Part shown: piece by piece, positions 20,281-28,820 of the stretch
Numbering within the stretch: the first letter of the stretch is position 1
Layout of the letters: every line of letters begins with the position of its first letter
Assembly (NCBI RefSeq): GCF_006838285.1
Contig: NZ_CP038228.1
Location: 806,001 to 870,000 of the forward strand
Direction: 5' to 3'
Length of the DNA stretch: 64,000 nucleotides
Origin: Xanthomonas translucens pv. cerealis
GTDB lineage: Bacteria > Pseudomonadota > Gammaproteobacteria > Xanthomonadales > Xanthomonadaceae
Program-made: the position numbers and the translations under genes
The notes under the pieces: model-generated
Seen by the model: only the letters and a program-made list of their open reading frames with translations
Told to the model about the DNA's origin: nothing
Database searches by the model: none

Positions 20281-21078
20281 ATGCGCACTCGTTCGATGCG
20301 GTGGATCGGCCTGCTGGGCCTGGCCTTGGCGCTGCCGTTGCCGGCGCTGGCCGCAATGCAGGCCAAGCCGGTGGAATGGAAGGTCGGCAAAGACAGCTTC
20401 AGCGGCGTGCTGGTCTACGACGATGAAGACAACGACAAGCGCCCGGGCCTGGTGATGGTGCCGAACTGGCGCGGGGTCAACGCCTCGGCGATCGAAAAAG
20501 CCAAGCAGCTCGCCGGCGACGATTACGTGGTGCTGCTGGCCGACGTCTACGGCACGGGCAAGCGCCCGGCCAACGATGCCGAGGCCGGGCAGTTCGCCGG
20601 TGCGCTGAAGAAGGATCCGGCGACGCTGCGCGCGCGTGCATTGAAAGCGGTCGAGGTGCTGAAGGCGCAGGCCGGCAAGGCGCCGCTGGACGTTGCGCGG
20701 ATCGGCGCGGTCGGCTTCTGCTTCGGCGGCACCACCGTGCTGGAACTGGTCCGCGCCGGCGCGCCGCTGGCGGGCGTGGTCAGCCTGCACGGCGGCCTGA
20801 GTACGCCGTCACCGGCCGCCGCAGGCAGCGCGAAGACGCCGCTGCTGGTGCTCAACGGCGCCGACGACAAGAGCGTGAGCCGCGACGACATCGCCGCCTT
20901 TGAGCAGGAAATGAACGGTGCCGGCGCCGACTGGCAGTTCGTCAACTTCAGCGGCGCAGTGCATTGCTTCGCCGAGGCCGACGCCAACAGTCCGCCGGGC
21001 TGCCAATACAGCCCGCGCGCAGCCAAACGTGCCTATCGCATGCTGCATGATTTCTTCGAGGAGCGGTTTGGCGAATAG
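20281..21078 (+). CDS. Secreted dienelactone hydrolase-family protein
   Basis: A 265-aa alpha/beta hydrolase with a signal peptide (MRWIGLLGLALALPLPALAA). The nucleophile is C147 in VGFCFGGTT (the Cys-type elbow of dienelactone hydrolases). The Asp lies near LVLNGADDKSVS and the His is in GAVHCFAEADA. Dienelactone hydrolases open lactone rings in aromatic degradation, but many exported homologues have unknown esters as substrate. It is monocistronic between a REP pair and a stretch of degenerate GGGATTCGG-type repeats (21083-21260). Confidence 0.9.
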   Translation: MRTRSMRWIGLLGLALALPLPALAAMQAKPVEWKVGKDSFSGVLVYDDEDNDKRPGLVMVPNWRGVNASAIEKAKQLAGDDYVVLLADVYGTGKRPANDAEAGQFAGALKKDPATLRARALKAVEVLKAQAGKAPLDVARIGAVGFCFGGTTVLELVRAGAPLAGVVSLHGGLSTPSPAAAGSAKTPLLVLNGADDKSVSRDDIAAFEQEMNGAGADWQFVNFSGAVHCFAEADANSPPGCQYSPRAAKRAYRMLHDFFEERFGE

Positions 21079-21298
21079 CAGGGATCGGGCATTGAGGATT
21101 CGGGATTCGCAAAAGCGGGTCCCGTCCTTCAGCGCAACAACCCCCGGGGTTGTGGTCAGGGATTTGCGCTGACCAGCCGTTCGGCGGTCGAATGCCATGA
21201 TCGTAAAGGCGCGACCAAGCCGCTTCTGCCAATCCCCCATCCCCGCTTTCCACAGCCGAATGGCTGATCATCCGGTCCGGCACGCACAGCGCGCCGGA

Positions 21299-22297
21299 TC
21301 AATGCCTGCGTTCGACCGCGTAACGCGCCAACCCGCGCAGTGCGGCCACCGCTTCGCTTTCCGGCAGGCCGTCCAGCGCGCGTTCGGCGGCGGCGGCGTA
21401 TTCGGCAGCGCGGCGCCGGCTGTAGTCGAGTCCGCCGCTGGCCTGGATCGCCGCCAGCACTTCCGGCATCGCCTCCGCATCGCCTTGTTCGACGATGTGG
21501 CGCAGGCGCTGGCGGGTGGCAGCGTCGGCGTGCGCCATCGCGTGGATCAGCGGCAGGGTGGCCTTGCCTTCGGCCAGGTCGTCGCCCAGGTTCTTGCCCA
21601 GGTCGGCGGCGTCGGCGGTGTAGTCGAGCACGTCGTCGGCGATCTGGAACGCATAGCCCAGGTGCATGCCGTAGTCGTACAGGCGCTGCTGCACGTCTTC
21701 TGACGCGCCCGAGGCCATCGCCCCGAGCCGGGTGCCGGCGGCGAACAGCACCGCGGTCTTGCGCTCGATCACCCGCAGGTACGCGGCCTCGTCGGTATCC
21801 GGGTTGTGCACATGCAACAGCTGCAGCACCTCGCCCTCGGCGATGCGGTTGGTGGTGTCTGCGAGCAGCCGCATCACCTGCATGTCGTCCAGCTCGACCA
21901 TCAGCTGGAAGCTGCGCGAGTACAGGAAATCGCCGACCAGCACGCTGGGCGCGTTGCCCCACAGCGCATTGGCGGTGCTGCGGCCGCGGCGCAGGTCCGA
22001 TTCGTCGACCACGTCGTCGTGCAGCAGGGTCGAGGTGTGGATGAATTCGACGATCACCGCCAACTGGTGGTGCACCGGTCCGCCGCCGGCGCAGGCGCGC
22101 CCGGCCAGCATCACCAGCATCGGCCGCAGGCGCTTGCCGCCGGCGGAGACGATATGCTCGGCGATCTGGTTGATCAGCATCACGTCCGAGGCCAGGCGGC
22201 GGCGGATCAGCGCATCGGCGGCACTCATGTCGGGCGCGGCCAGCGCCTGGATCTGAGGCAGCCCCAGGGCGGGGCGGAGGTCTTCGGCGAGGCTCAT
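21299..22297 (-). CDS. ispB: Long-chain trans-polyprenyl diphosphate synthase (octaprenyl type)
   Basis: A 332-aa prenyl synthase for the ubiquinone side chain. The first Asp-rich motif is HDDVVDES (residues 93-100) followed by RRGRSTANALWGN. The second is FQIADDVLDYTAD. SAGGKRLRPMLVMLAG binds the allylic substrate. Small residues upstream of the first motif, without bulky stop residues, fit a C40-type product, but chain length is inferred. It is divergent from ssb. Confidence 0.94.
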   Translation of the reverse strand: MSLAEDLRPALGLPQIQALAAPDMSAADALIRRRLASDVMLINQIAEHIVSAGGKRLRPMLVMLAGRACAGGGPVHHQLAVIVEFIHTSTLLHDDVVDESDLRRGRSTANALWGNAPSVLVGDFLYSRSFQLMVELDDMQVMRLLADTTNRIAEGEVLQLLHVHNPDTDEAAYLRVIERKTAVLFAAGTRLGAMASGASEDVQQRLYDYGMHLGYAFQIADDVLDYTADAADLGKNLGDDLAEGKATLPLIHAMAHADAATRQRLRHIVEQGDAEAMPEVLAAIQASGGLDYSRRRAAEYAAAAERALDGLPESEAVAALRGLARYAVERRH

Positions 22298-22392
22298 GCG
22301 GTCGGACTAGGAGGAATGCAGGGATTATAGGCCCGCCGGTGCGGGCAAGTCCTACGCCTGAACCGGGGCCGGGCTGATATCCGCCGCCAGCC

Positions 22393-22398
22393 CGTTAT
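22393..22398 (+). promoter_or_regulatory. Consensus -10 box in front of ssb
   Basis: A perfect TATAAT lies 91 bp before the ssb start, in a GC-rich spacer between divergent ispB and ssb. No good -35 box stands 16-18 bp upstream. A promoter is likely but not proven. Confidence 0.5.
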
Positions 22399-22488
22399 AA
22401 TTCACTGTCATCGCCCGTTCCCGAACTGGCAACCCTATCCGACATGCCCGCGCCCGAGCGGGTTCACCATCCCGAACGGAAGAATTCC

Positions 22489-23016
22489 ATGGCCCGCGGC
22501 ATCAACAAAGTCATCCTCGTCGGCAACCTCGGCAACGACCCCGACACCAAGTACACCCAGGCCGGCATGGCGATCACCCGCATCAGCCTGGCCACCACCA
22601 GCGTGCGCAAGGACAAGGACGGCAACCAGCAGGAGCGCACCGAATGGCACCGCGTGGTGTTCTTCGGCAAGCTCGGCGAGATCGCCGGCGAGTACCTGCG
22701 CAAGGGCAGCTCGGTCTATGTCGAAGGCTCGATCCGCTACGACAAGTACACCGGCCAGGACGGCGTGGAGAAGTACTCCACCGACATCGTCGCCGACGAG
22801 ATGCAGATGCTGGGCGGCCGCGAAGGCGGCGGTGGTGGTGCCGGCATGGGCGGCGATCGCCCGCAGCGTGCTGCCGCGCCGCGCCAGGAACGCCCGAACC
22901 AGGGCGGCGGCGCGCAGGGCGGCGGTGGCCAGGATTATGCGCCGCGCCGGCAGCAGCCGGCGCCGCAGCAGTCCGCGCCGATGGACGATTTCGCGGACGA
23001 CGATATCCCGTTCTGA
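22489..23016 (+). CDS. ssb: Single-stranded DNA-binding protein
   Basis: A 175-aa SSB with an OB fold in residues 1-~112 (ARGINKVILVGNLGNDPDTK, TEWHRVVFFGKLGEIAGEYL, KGSSVYVEGSIRYDKYTGQD). A Gly/Gln/Pro-rich linker follows, and the protein ends in MDDFADDDIPF, the acidic tail that binds partner proteins. It protects ssDNA in replication, recombination and repair. The start at 22489 follows a purine-rich site (GAACGGAAG). Length is normal for the group. Confidence 0.97.
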   Translation: MARGINKVILVGNLGNDPDTKYTQAGMAITRISLATTSVRKDKDGNQQERTEWHRVVFFGKLGEIAGEYLRKGSSVYVEGSIRYDKYTGQDGVEKYSTDIVADEMQMLGGREGGGGGAGMGGDRPQRAAAPRQERPNQGGGAQGGGGQDYAPRRQQPAPQQSAPMDDFADDDIPF

Positions 23017-23045
23017 GCCGAACATCCGTCTCGCCTCGGAACTCG

Positions 23046-23078
23046 GCCCGCGTCTCCCAGCAGAAGCGGGCTTTTTTT
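23046..23078 (+). terminator. Probable rho-independent terminator of ssb
   Basis: GCCCGC pairs with GCGGGC over a 14-nt loop and is followed directly by seven T residues. The stem is short, but the T run and its position 30 bp after ssb support the call. Confidence 0.65.
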
Positions 23079-23127
23079 ATGCCCGCGCGCGATTTCGGGT
23101 GCCGTGGCCGCCTTCGAACAGTGATGC

Positions 23128-23140
23128 GGGGGGGGGGGGG
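23128..23140. repeat. Homopolymeric run of 13 G
   Basis: Thirteen consecutive G in the spacer between the ssb terminator and the hip locus. No gene start reads through it convincingly. Such tracts slip during replication and are length-variable in many bacteria. Confidence 0.9.
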
Positions 23141-23301
23141 CGTAGCTGGGATGGCGAGGTTCACTCGATGCAGCGCAGGGGCTGGAGTCCGATCGCCCAC
23201 GCGACGATTGGACGATGCAGCGCTGCTCCGAAGAAGCGGAGTCGGCTTCCTGCGAGAAGCCGCGGCGGGCGGCGATGCAGCGCCGTTGCTGGCGACCGGA
23301 C

Positions 23302-23640
23302 TCAGCGCGGCGACAGCCGCTCGGCCATTTCCTTGACGACGTTGTGGGTGATCGCACGCAAACAGCGCATCTCGTCGGCGAGCGTGGCATCCAGGTCCGG
23401 GGAGTGTTTCAACAACTGGGCGTTTTCGGCGTCCACCTGGTTGAGCAGCTGTTGCGCCTCGTCCAGGATCGCCGACCGCTGCAGTTCGAGTAGATTCGCG
23501 GCGGCTTTCCGCGGAAGTCCCATGGCTTCGCCCGCCTTCACCATGTGCGCGAAGTTCATGTCGCCGAATCGCTCCACGCCCAGGATCGGCCATGCCAGCG
23601 TCGCGTGCTCCGGGTGCAGGCGCTGCGGCGTCCGGCTCAT
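23302..23640 (-). pseudogene. Internally deleted HipA-type toxin remnant
   Basis: The open frame encodes 112 aa instead of the ~430 of HipA kinases. It starts in an ATGA overlap with the hipB-like gene, exactly where hipA normally begins. After a short N-terminal stub (MSRTPQRLH) it jumps to an alpha-helical segment resembling the HipA C-terminus (MNFAHMVKAGEAMGLPRKAA). The kinase core, including the ATP-binding and catalytic loops, is absent, so toxicity by phosphorylation is not possible. The HipA relationship is inferred from context and weak similarity. It could alternatively be a distinct small partner protein. Confidence 0.6.
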
Positions 23641-23900
23641 CGCGTGCGCGCCCGCTTGCGCTGGTTGGACGCGTCCATGACGCTGTCGGGAACATCGATC
23701 TCGACGTGCAGGCCCAATTCGGACAGCACGGCGAACAGCTTGCCCCATTGCACCGTGCCGCTGCCGCGCTCGACCTTGGCCAGGAAGTTCTCGCTCACGC
23801 CGATGTCTTCGGCAGTGGCGTCCTGGCGCAAGCCCTGGTGCTTGCGCATGGCCTTGACCAGTGGACCCAATGCTTCCGCATTGTCCAGCCTGATCTTCAT
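23637..23900 (-). CDS. HipB-like XRE-family antitoxin/repressor
   Basis: An 87-aa protein with a lambda-repressor type HTH: LGPLVKAMRKHQGLRQDATA, then EDIGVSENFLAKVERGSGTV as recognition region. GKLFAVLSELGLHVEIDV is the C-terminal strand used by HipB-type proteins to dimerise. HipB represses its own operon and neutralises HipA. The start at 23900 was chosen over an upstream ATG because homology begins with MKIRLDNAEALG. Four AATCC-N12-GGATT dyads lie around and upstream of the start, the expected operator array. The partner toxin is truncated. Confidence 0.85.
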   Translation of the reverse strand: MKIRLDNAEALGPLVKAMRKHQGLRQDATAEDIGVSENFLAKVERGSGTVQWGKLFAVLSELGLHVEIDVPDSVMDASNQRKRARTR

Positions 23901-23904
23901 TGTG

Positions 23905-24090
23905 GAATCCTCATTTTCGTGCGGATTCACCGCATCCACACCATACTTACCGATCTTATCCTGTTGATTGTAAAGAATATTTGGATAAATCCTTTCGATC
24001 ATCAGGACTCACTGGCAAATCCTTATTTCTGTAAGGATTTCCATTGCGGCAAACGAATTTCGGCAGAAATCCTCACATTTGTAAGGAATT
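23905..24090. promoter_or_regulatory. Array of four AATCC-N12-GGATT dyads upstream of hipB
   Basis: Half-sites AATCC and GGATT (or one mismatch) recur with identical 12-nt spacing at 23906-23927, 23988-24009 (GGACT), 24018-24039 and 24068-24089 (GGAAT). The third sits in a perfect extended dyad, AAATCCTTA-N6-TAAGGATTT. HipB operators in E. coli are likewise a set of four inverted TATCC/GGATA sites, though with shorter spacing. The AT-rich stretch between sites 1 and 2 can hold the promoter. Confidence 0.72.
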
Positions 24091-24231
24091 TTGCGAGCGC
24101 GGCAGGCGCAGGCGTTTACACAGTGCGTTGCCCATGCCGAGGGAGGGCTACCTGCTCAAGTGCGTTCGCATCTGGCTAGAAAAGCAGCTCGGCGTGCCCG
24201 TGCCTGCCGCTTTCGCTGCGCGCGCGCCGCA

Positions 24232-24275
24232 CTCTCACCCAAATCCCTCTCCCGGTGGGAGAGGGGCTCACCATC
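24232..24275. repeat. Single end of the CCCTCTCCC composite repeat
   Basis: CTCACCCAAATCCCTCTCCC followed by GGTGGGAGAGGGGCTCACC forms a hairpin and matches one end of the composite element at 4975-5108 and 55724-55935. The rest of 24091-24414 holds no gene I can support. Confidence 0.7.
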
Positions 24276-24414
24276 GGCCGCCGGGCGACGCTGCATCTAC
24301 GAATCCCCAATCACCGCCTTCCAGACATGTGCCACAAGCTGGGCGCCGGGGCGCTGGACTTGCCTGGGCTCAGACGCTAGCGTGCAAAACGTTTTTGTCG
24401 TTTCAGGGGTAACC

Positions 24415-26379
24415 ATGAACAACGCTGCTGCGCCGCGTCAGCTCACTTTCCGTGCGGTCGTGCTGGCGATCGTGCTGGCCGTCGTGCTGTCGGCCGCCAA
24501 TGCCTACCTGGGATTGTTCGCCGGCCTGACCATCGCCACTGCGATTCCGGCGGCGGTGGTGTCGATGGGCGTGCTGCGCCTGCTCGGCGGCGGCACCATC
24601 CTGGAGAACAACATCGTACAGACCGGCGCCTCGGCCGGTTCGTCGATCGCCGCGGGGGTGATCTTCACCATTCCGGCGCTGGTGATCATGGGCTACTGGC
24701 CGGATTTCAAGTACTGGTGGGTGCTCGGCATCGCCGGCATGGGCGGCCTGCTCGGGGTGCTGTTCTCGGTACCGCTGCGGCGCTCGATGATTGTCGAGGA
24801 TCCGCTGCCGTTCCCCGAAGGCAAGGCCGCGGCCGAAGTACTCAAGGCCGGCGAGAACCCGGGACCGGGACTGAAGATCCTGGCGCTGTCGGCGAGCATC
24901 GGCGGACTGGTCAAGCTGGCCGCGGCCAGCGGCTTGAACGTGATTCCCGACACCTGGGCGCAGGCCACCTACCTGGGCAGCAGCAAGCTGGTCGGCTACG
25001 TCGGCACCAATCTGTCGCCGGCGCTGCTGGGCGTCGGTTACATCGTCGGGCTCAACGTCGGTATCGTGGTGCTGTCCGGTTCGATCCTGTCCTGGCACAT
25101 CGCCATTCCGTTGTATCAGCAGTTCTTCATGGGCTCCGATCCGGCGCTGGCGCAGAGCCTGGCCACCGCGCCGGCGGCCGAGGCCGCGTTCGCCATCTGG
25201 GCGGCCAAGGTGCGCTATCTGGGCGTGGGCGCGATGCTGATCGGTGGCGTGTGGACGCTGTTCTCGCTGCGCAAGTCGCTGTTCTCCGGGGTCAAGAGCG
25301 GCTTCGCCGCCGCGCGCAAGAGCACCGCCGGCACGGTGGTCGCCGAGACCGACCGCGATCTGCCGATGAAGTGGATGCTGGTGGCGCTGCTGTTGTGCAC
25401 GCTGCCGCTGCTGGGCCTGTACCAGGCGATCGTCGGCCAGTGGCATGTCAGCATCCCGATGACCATCATCATGATCGTCGCCGGTTTCCTGTTCGTGTCG
25501 GTGTCCGGCTATCTGGCCGGGCTGATCGGTTCCTCGAACAATCCGGTGTCGGGCATCACCATCTCCACCATCCTGTTCGCCTCGGCAGTGCTGGTGTTGT
25601 TGCTCGGGCGCGACTCGCCAATCGGCGCGGTCGCCGCGATCATGATCGGCGCTGTGGTGTGCTGCGCTGCAGCGGTGGGCGGCGACAACTTGCAGGATCT
25701 GAAGGCCGGCTACCTGGTCGGCGCCACGCCGTGGAAGCAGCAGCTGATGCTGGCCATCGGCGCGTTCTCCTGCGCGCTGATCATGGCGCCGGTGCTTAAC
25801 CTGCTGGCGCAGGCCTACGGCATCGGCGCGGCGACGCCGGAGCATCCGAACTCGTTGGCCGCGCCGCAGGCGACGCTGATGGCCTCGGTGGCCAAGGGCC
25901 TGTTCGGCGGCGAACTGCCATGGACGATGATCGCGATCGGCGCCGGCGTCGGCGCGGCGATCATCGCCCTGGACGAGTGGCTCAAGCGCGCCGGCAAGCG
26001 CTTCCGCGTGCCGGTGCTGGCTGCGGCGATCGGCATCTACCTGCCGCTGGAACTGATGGTGCCGATCTTCCTGGGCGGCCTGATCACCTACCTGGTCGAG
26101 CGCGTCCACAGGATCCGCGCCGACGACGAGGAAGGTCGCGACCGCGTGCACCGTCCAGGCACGCTGTTCGCCGCCGGCCTGATCACCGGCGAGGCGCTGA
26201 TGGGCATCGCCATCGCCGTACCGATCGTGGTCTCCGGCCACGCCGACGTGCTGGCGCTGCCTGCGGCCTTCCATCTGAACCAGTGGTACGGCTTGGCCTT
26301 GCTCGCCTTCGTCGGCTGGCTGCTGTACCGCACCGGCAGGAAGGGCGAGCCGACCGCACCGCTGCCGCCGTCGGCTTAG
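24415..26379 (+). CDS. OPT/YSL-family oligopeptide transporter
   Basis: A 654-aa polytopic inner-membrane protein with ~15 hydrophobic segments. The family marks are RAVVLAIVLAVVLSAANAYL with GLFAGLTIATAIPAAV, the NNIVQTGASAGSSIAAGVIF motif and PFPEGKAAAEVLKAGE, all typical of bacterial OPT proteins. Members import oligopeptides or metal-peptide and siderophore-like chelates by proton symport; the substrate here is unknown. The start at 24415 follows AGGGG, and an open frame extending upstream to 24091 has no membrane character. A strong terminator follows. Confidence 0.93.
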   Translation: MNNAAAPRQLTFRAVVLAIVLAVVLSAANAYLGLFAGLTIATAIPAAVVSMGVLRLLGGGTILENNIVQTGASAGSSIAAGVIFTIPALVIMGYWPDFKYWWVLGIAGMGGLLGVLFSVPLRRSMIVEDPLPFPEGKAAAEVLKAGENPGPGLKILALSASIGGLVKLAAASGLNVIPDTWAQATYLGSSKLVGYVGTNLSPALLGVGYIVGLNVGIVVLSGSILSWHIAIPLYQQFFMGSDPALAQSLATAPAAEAAFAIWAAKVRYLGVGAMLIGGVWTLFSLRKSLFSGVKSGFAAARKSTAGTVVAETDRDLPMKWMLVALLLCTLPLLGLYQAIVGQWHVSIPMTIIMIVAGFLFVSVSGYLAGLIGSSNNPVSGITISTILFASAVLVLLLGRDSPIGAVAAIMIGAVVCCAAAVGGDNLQDLKAGYLVGATPWKQQLMLAIGAFSCALIMAPVLNLLAQAYGIGAATPEHPNSLAAPQATLMASVAKGLFGGELPWTMIAIGAGVGAAIIALDEWLKRAGKRFRVPVLAAAIGIYLPLELMVPIFLGGLITYLVERVHRIRADDEEGRDRVHRPGTLFAAGLITGEALMGIAIAVPIVVSGHADVLALPAAFHLNQWYGLALLAFVGWLLYRTGRKGEPTAPLPPSA

Positions 26380-26402
26380 GCGCAGTCCCCCGCCAAGCAC
26401 TA

Positions 26403-26436
26403 CAAGAAGCCCGGCCCAGCGCCGGGCTTCTTGTTT
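26403..26436 (+). terminator. Rho-independent terminator after the OPT gene
   Basis: CAAGAAGCCCGGC pairs perfectly with GCCGGGCTTCTTG over a 5-nt loop, followed by TTT. It lies 24 bp after the stop. A short GAATCCCGAATCCCAAATCCC repeat follows at 26481-26509. Confidence 0.88.
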
Positions 26437-26584
26437 CCAGCACGATCAAGCGATCAAACGCGCAGCCACACCGCTTTCACGAATCCCGAATCCCAAATCC
26501 CGGCCCCTCCATGACTTCATGCCTTTGCACCGCGCCTACCCGCCCACCTACCATCGACGTTTTGCCGTATTCCGGAGACACCCG

Positions 26585-28654
26585 ATGACCTTGCGCTACG
26601 CCTTGCTGCCCCTGTGCCTGCTGACCGCGCTGCCTGCGCTGGCGGCGACCCGCGGTTTCGACGTCCGCGACATGGTGGCGCTGGACCGGGTGTCCTCGCC
26701 GCTGCTGACGCCCGATGGCGGCACGCTGATCTTCGTCAAGCGGCAGGTAGACAAGGCCGGCGACAAGGCCAGTACCGGGCTGTGGCTGCGCAATCTGCGC
26801 ACCCGCGATGCGGCGCCGCCGAAGCGGCTGATCGCGGACGGCTGGAACGTCAATGCGCCGGAACTGTCGGCCGACGGCAAGACCGTGTACTTCCTCAGTG
26901 CCAAGTCCGGCCGCCAGCAGCTATACGCGCTGCCGCTGGCCGGCGGCGCCCCGCGCCAGCTCACCGATTTCGCGCTGGACGTGGACAGCTACCACGTCGC
27001 GCCGCAGGGCGACCGTGTCGCCTTCAGCGCCGGCGTGTTCCAGGACTGCGGCTCGGACCTGGGCTGCACGCAAAAACGCCTGGACGCGAAGAAGAACGCC
27101 AAGGCCAGCGGCGTGGTGTTCGACCAATTGTTCGTGCGCCATTGGGACACCTGGAACGATGGCCGCCGCAACAGCCTGTTTGTGGCGCCGCTGCCCGGCG
27201 ACGCCAAGGCCAAGCCGGTACTCGGCGCCTCGGCGATCAGCGTGACCCTGGCCGGCGACATCCCGTCCAAGCCGTTCGGCGGCAGCGAGGACTACACCTG
27301 GGCCCCGGATGGGCAGTCGCTGGTCGCCAGCGTGCGCGTGGCCGGGCGCGCGGAGCCGTGGTCGACCAACTTCGACCTGTACCGGCTGGACGCGGCGGGC
27401 AAGGCGGCGCCGGTCAACCTGACCGCGGCCAACCCGGCCTGGGACGCCGGCCCGGTGTTCTCCGCCGACGGCAAGACCCTGTACTACCGCGCGATGAAGC
27501 GCCCCGGTTTCGAAGCCGACCGTTTCGGCCTGATGGCGATGGACGTGGCCAGCGGCAAGACCCGCGAGATCGCGCCGCAGTGGGATCGTTCGGCCGGCGA
27601 GATCGTGCTCTCGGCCGACGGCGCCACCGTCTACACCACCGCCGACGACATTGGCCAGCATCCGCTGTTCGCGGTGGATGTCGCCAGCGGCAAGGTCGCG
27701 ACCGTGGTCGCCGACGGCCACGTCGGTGCGCCGACGTTCGCCGGCAGCACCCTGGCTTACACCCTCAATAGCCTCAAGAGCGGCGACCAGGTGTTCGTCG
27801 CCGACGCCGACGGCCAGCATCCGCGCGCGCTCACCGCCAGCGCCGGCGAACAGCTGCCGGACGTGGCTTTCGGCGACTACGAACAGTTCCAGTTCAAGGG
27901 CTGGAACGACGAGACCGTGCACGGCTACGTGGTCAAGCCGTACAACTACCAGCCGGGCAAGACCTATCCGGTCGCGTTCCTGATCCACGGCGGTCCGCAG
28001 GGCAGCTTCGGCAACGGCTGGAGCAACCGCTGGAATCCGCAGACCTATGCCGGCCAGGGCTATGCGGTAGTGATGATCGATTTCCACGGCTCCACCGGCT
28101 ACGGCCAGGCGTTCACCGATGCGATCAGCCAGCACTGGGGCGAACGTCCGCTGGAAGACCTGCAGAAGGGCTGGGCCGCGGCGCAGAAACAGTACGCGTT
28201 CCTCAACGGCGACAAGGCCTGCGCGCTAGGCGCCAGCTACGGCGGCTACATGGTGTACTGGATGGCCGGCAATTGGAACCAGCCGTGGAAGTGCCTGGTC
28301 GATCACGACGGCGTGTTCGACAATCGCACCATGGGCTACGCCACCGAGGAACTGTGGTTCAGCGAGTGGGAGAACGGCGGCACGCCGTGGCAGAACCCGG
28401 CTGGCTACGAGAAGTTCAACCCGGTGCTGCACGTGGACACGTGGAAGGTGCCGATGCTGGTGATCCACGGCCAGCAGGATTTCCGCATCCCGGTGGAGCA
28501 GGGCCTGGCCGCGTTCAGCGCGCTGCAGCGCAAGGGCATCGAATCCAAGTTCCTGTACTTCCCGGACGAGAATCACTGGGTGCTGAAGCCGCAGAACAGC
28601 ATCCTGTGGCACGACACGGTGAATGGGTGGTTGAAGCAGCATATCGGGCAGTGA
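26585..28654 (+). CDS. Secreted S9-family prolyl oligopeptidase-like peptidase
   Basis: A 689-aa protein with signal peptide (LRYALLPLCLLTALPALAA). A beta-propeller of WD/PD40-like blades fills residues ~30-420. A C-terminal alpha/beta hydrolase follows, with the nucleophile in ALGASYGGYMVYW (Ser near 550), an Asp near VIHGQQDFRIPVEQG and the catalytic His in PDENHWVLKPQN. HGGPQGSFGNGWSNRW is the typical oxyanion region. S9C-type enzymes cleave short peptides in the periplasm. It lies next to a peptide transporter, a plausible functional pair for peptide scavenging (inference). Confidence 0.93.
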   Translation: MTLRYALLPLCLLTALPALAATRGFDVRDMVALDRVSSPLLTPDGGTLIFVKRQVDKAGDKASTGLWLRNLRTRDAAPPKRLIADGWNVNAPELSADGKTVYFLSAKSGRQQLYALPLAGGAPRQLTDFALDVDSYHVAPQGDRVAFSAGVFQDCGSDLGCTQKRLDAKKNAKASGVVFDQLFVRHWDTWNDGRRNSLFVAPLPGDAKAKPVLGASAISVTLAGDIPSKPFGGSEDYTWAPDGQSLVASVRVAGRAEPWSTNFDLYRLDAAGKAAPVNLTAANPAWDAGPVFSADGKTLYYRAMKRPGFEADRFGLMAMDVASGKTREIAPQWDRSAGEIVLSADGATVYTTADDIGQHPLFAVDVASGKVATVVADGHVGAPTFAGSTLAYTLNSLKSGDQVFVADADGQHPRALTASAGEQLPDVAFGDYEQFQFKGWNDETVHGYVVKPYNYQPGKTYPVAFLIHGGPQGSFGNGWSNRWNPQTYAGQGYAVVMIDFHGSTGYGQAFTDAISQHWGERPLEDLQKGWAAAQKQYAFLNGDKACALGASYGGYMVYWMAGNWNQPWKCLVDHDGVFDNRTMGYATEELWFSEWENGGTPWQNPAGYEKFNPVLHVDTWKVPMLVIHGQQDFRIPVEQGLAAFSALQRKGIESKFLYFPDENHWVLKPQNSILWHDTVNGWLKQHIGQ

Positions 28655-28658
28655 GGCC

Positions 28659-28814
28659 GGGACCAGGGACCAGGGACCTGGAACAGCGCTGACCGTTGCG
28701 GATGGCGCGTTTAGCTGACGGACAGGGGCGATATCCGGTTGGGTGCGCGCTGCCCGATGTCCGGCCGCGTTGTTGCGCTGTTCCGGGTCCCCGGTCCCCG
28801 GTCGCGAGTCCCGG
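28659..28814. repeat. GGGACCA heptamer inverted pair
   Basis: GGGACCAGGGACCAGGGACC with TGGAACAGCG (from 28659) faces CGCTGTTCCGGGTCCCCGGT with CCCCGG (28776-28801), separated by ~85 nt. The arms are complementary, as at 1580-1660. The element fills the spacer between the S9 peptidase gene and the DUF819 pseudogene. Confidence 0.75.
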
Positions 28815-28820
28815 TTCACC

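Noticed and set aside
24091..24414. N-terminal extension of the OPT transporter
   Set aside because: The extension runs through a dispersed repeat and contains no membrane or family sequence; the ATG at 24415 has a good ribosome site and starts the first TM segment.
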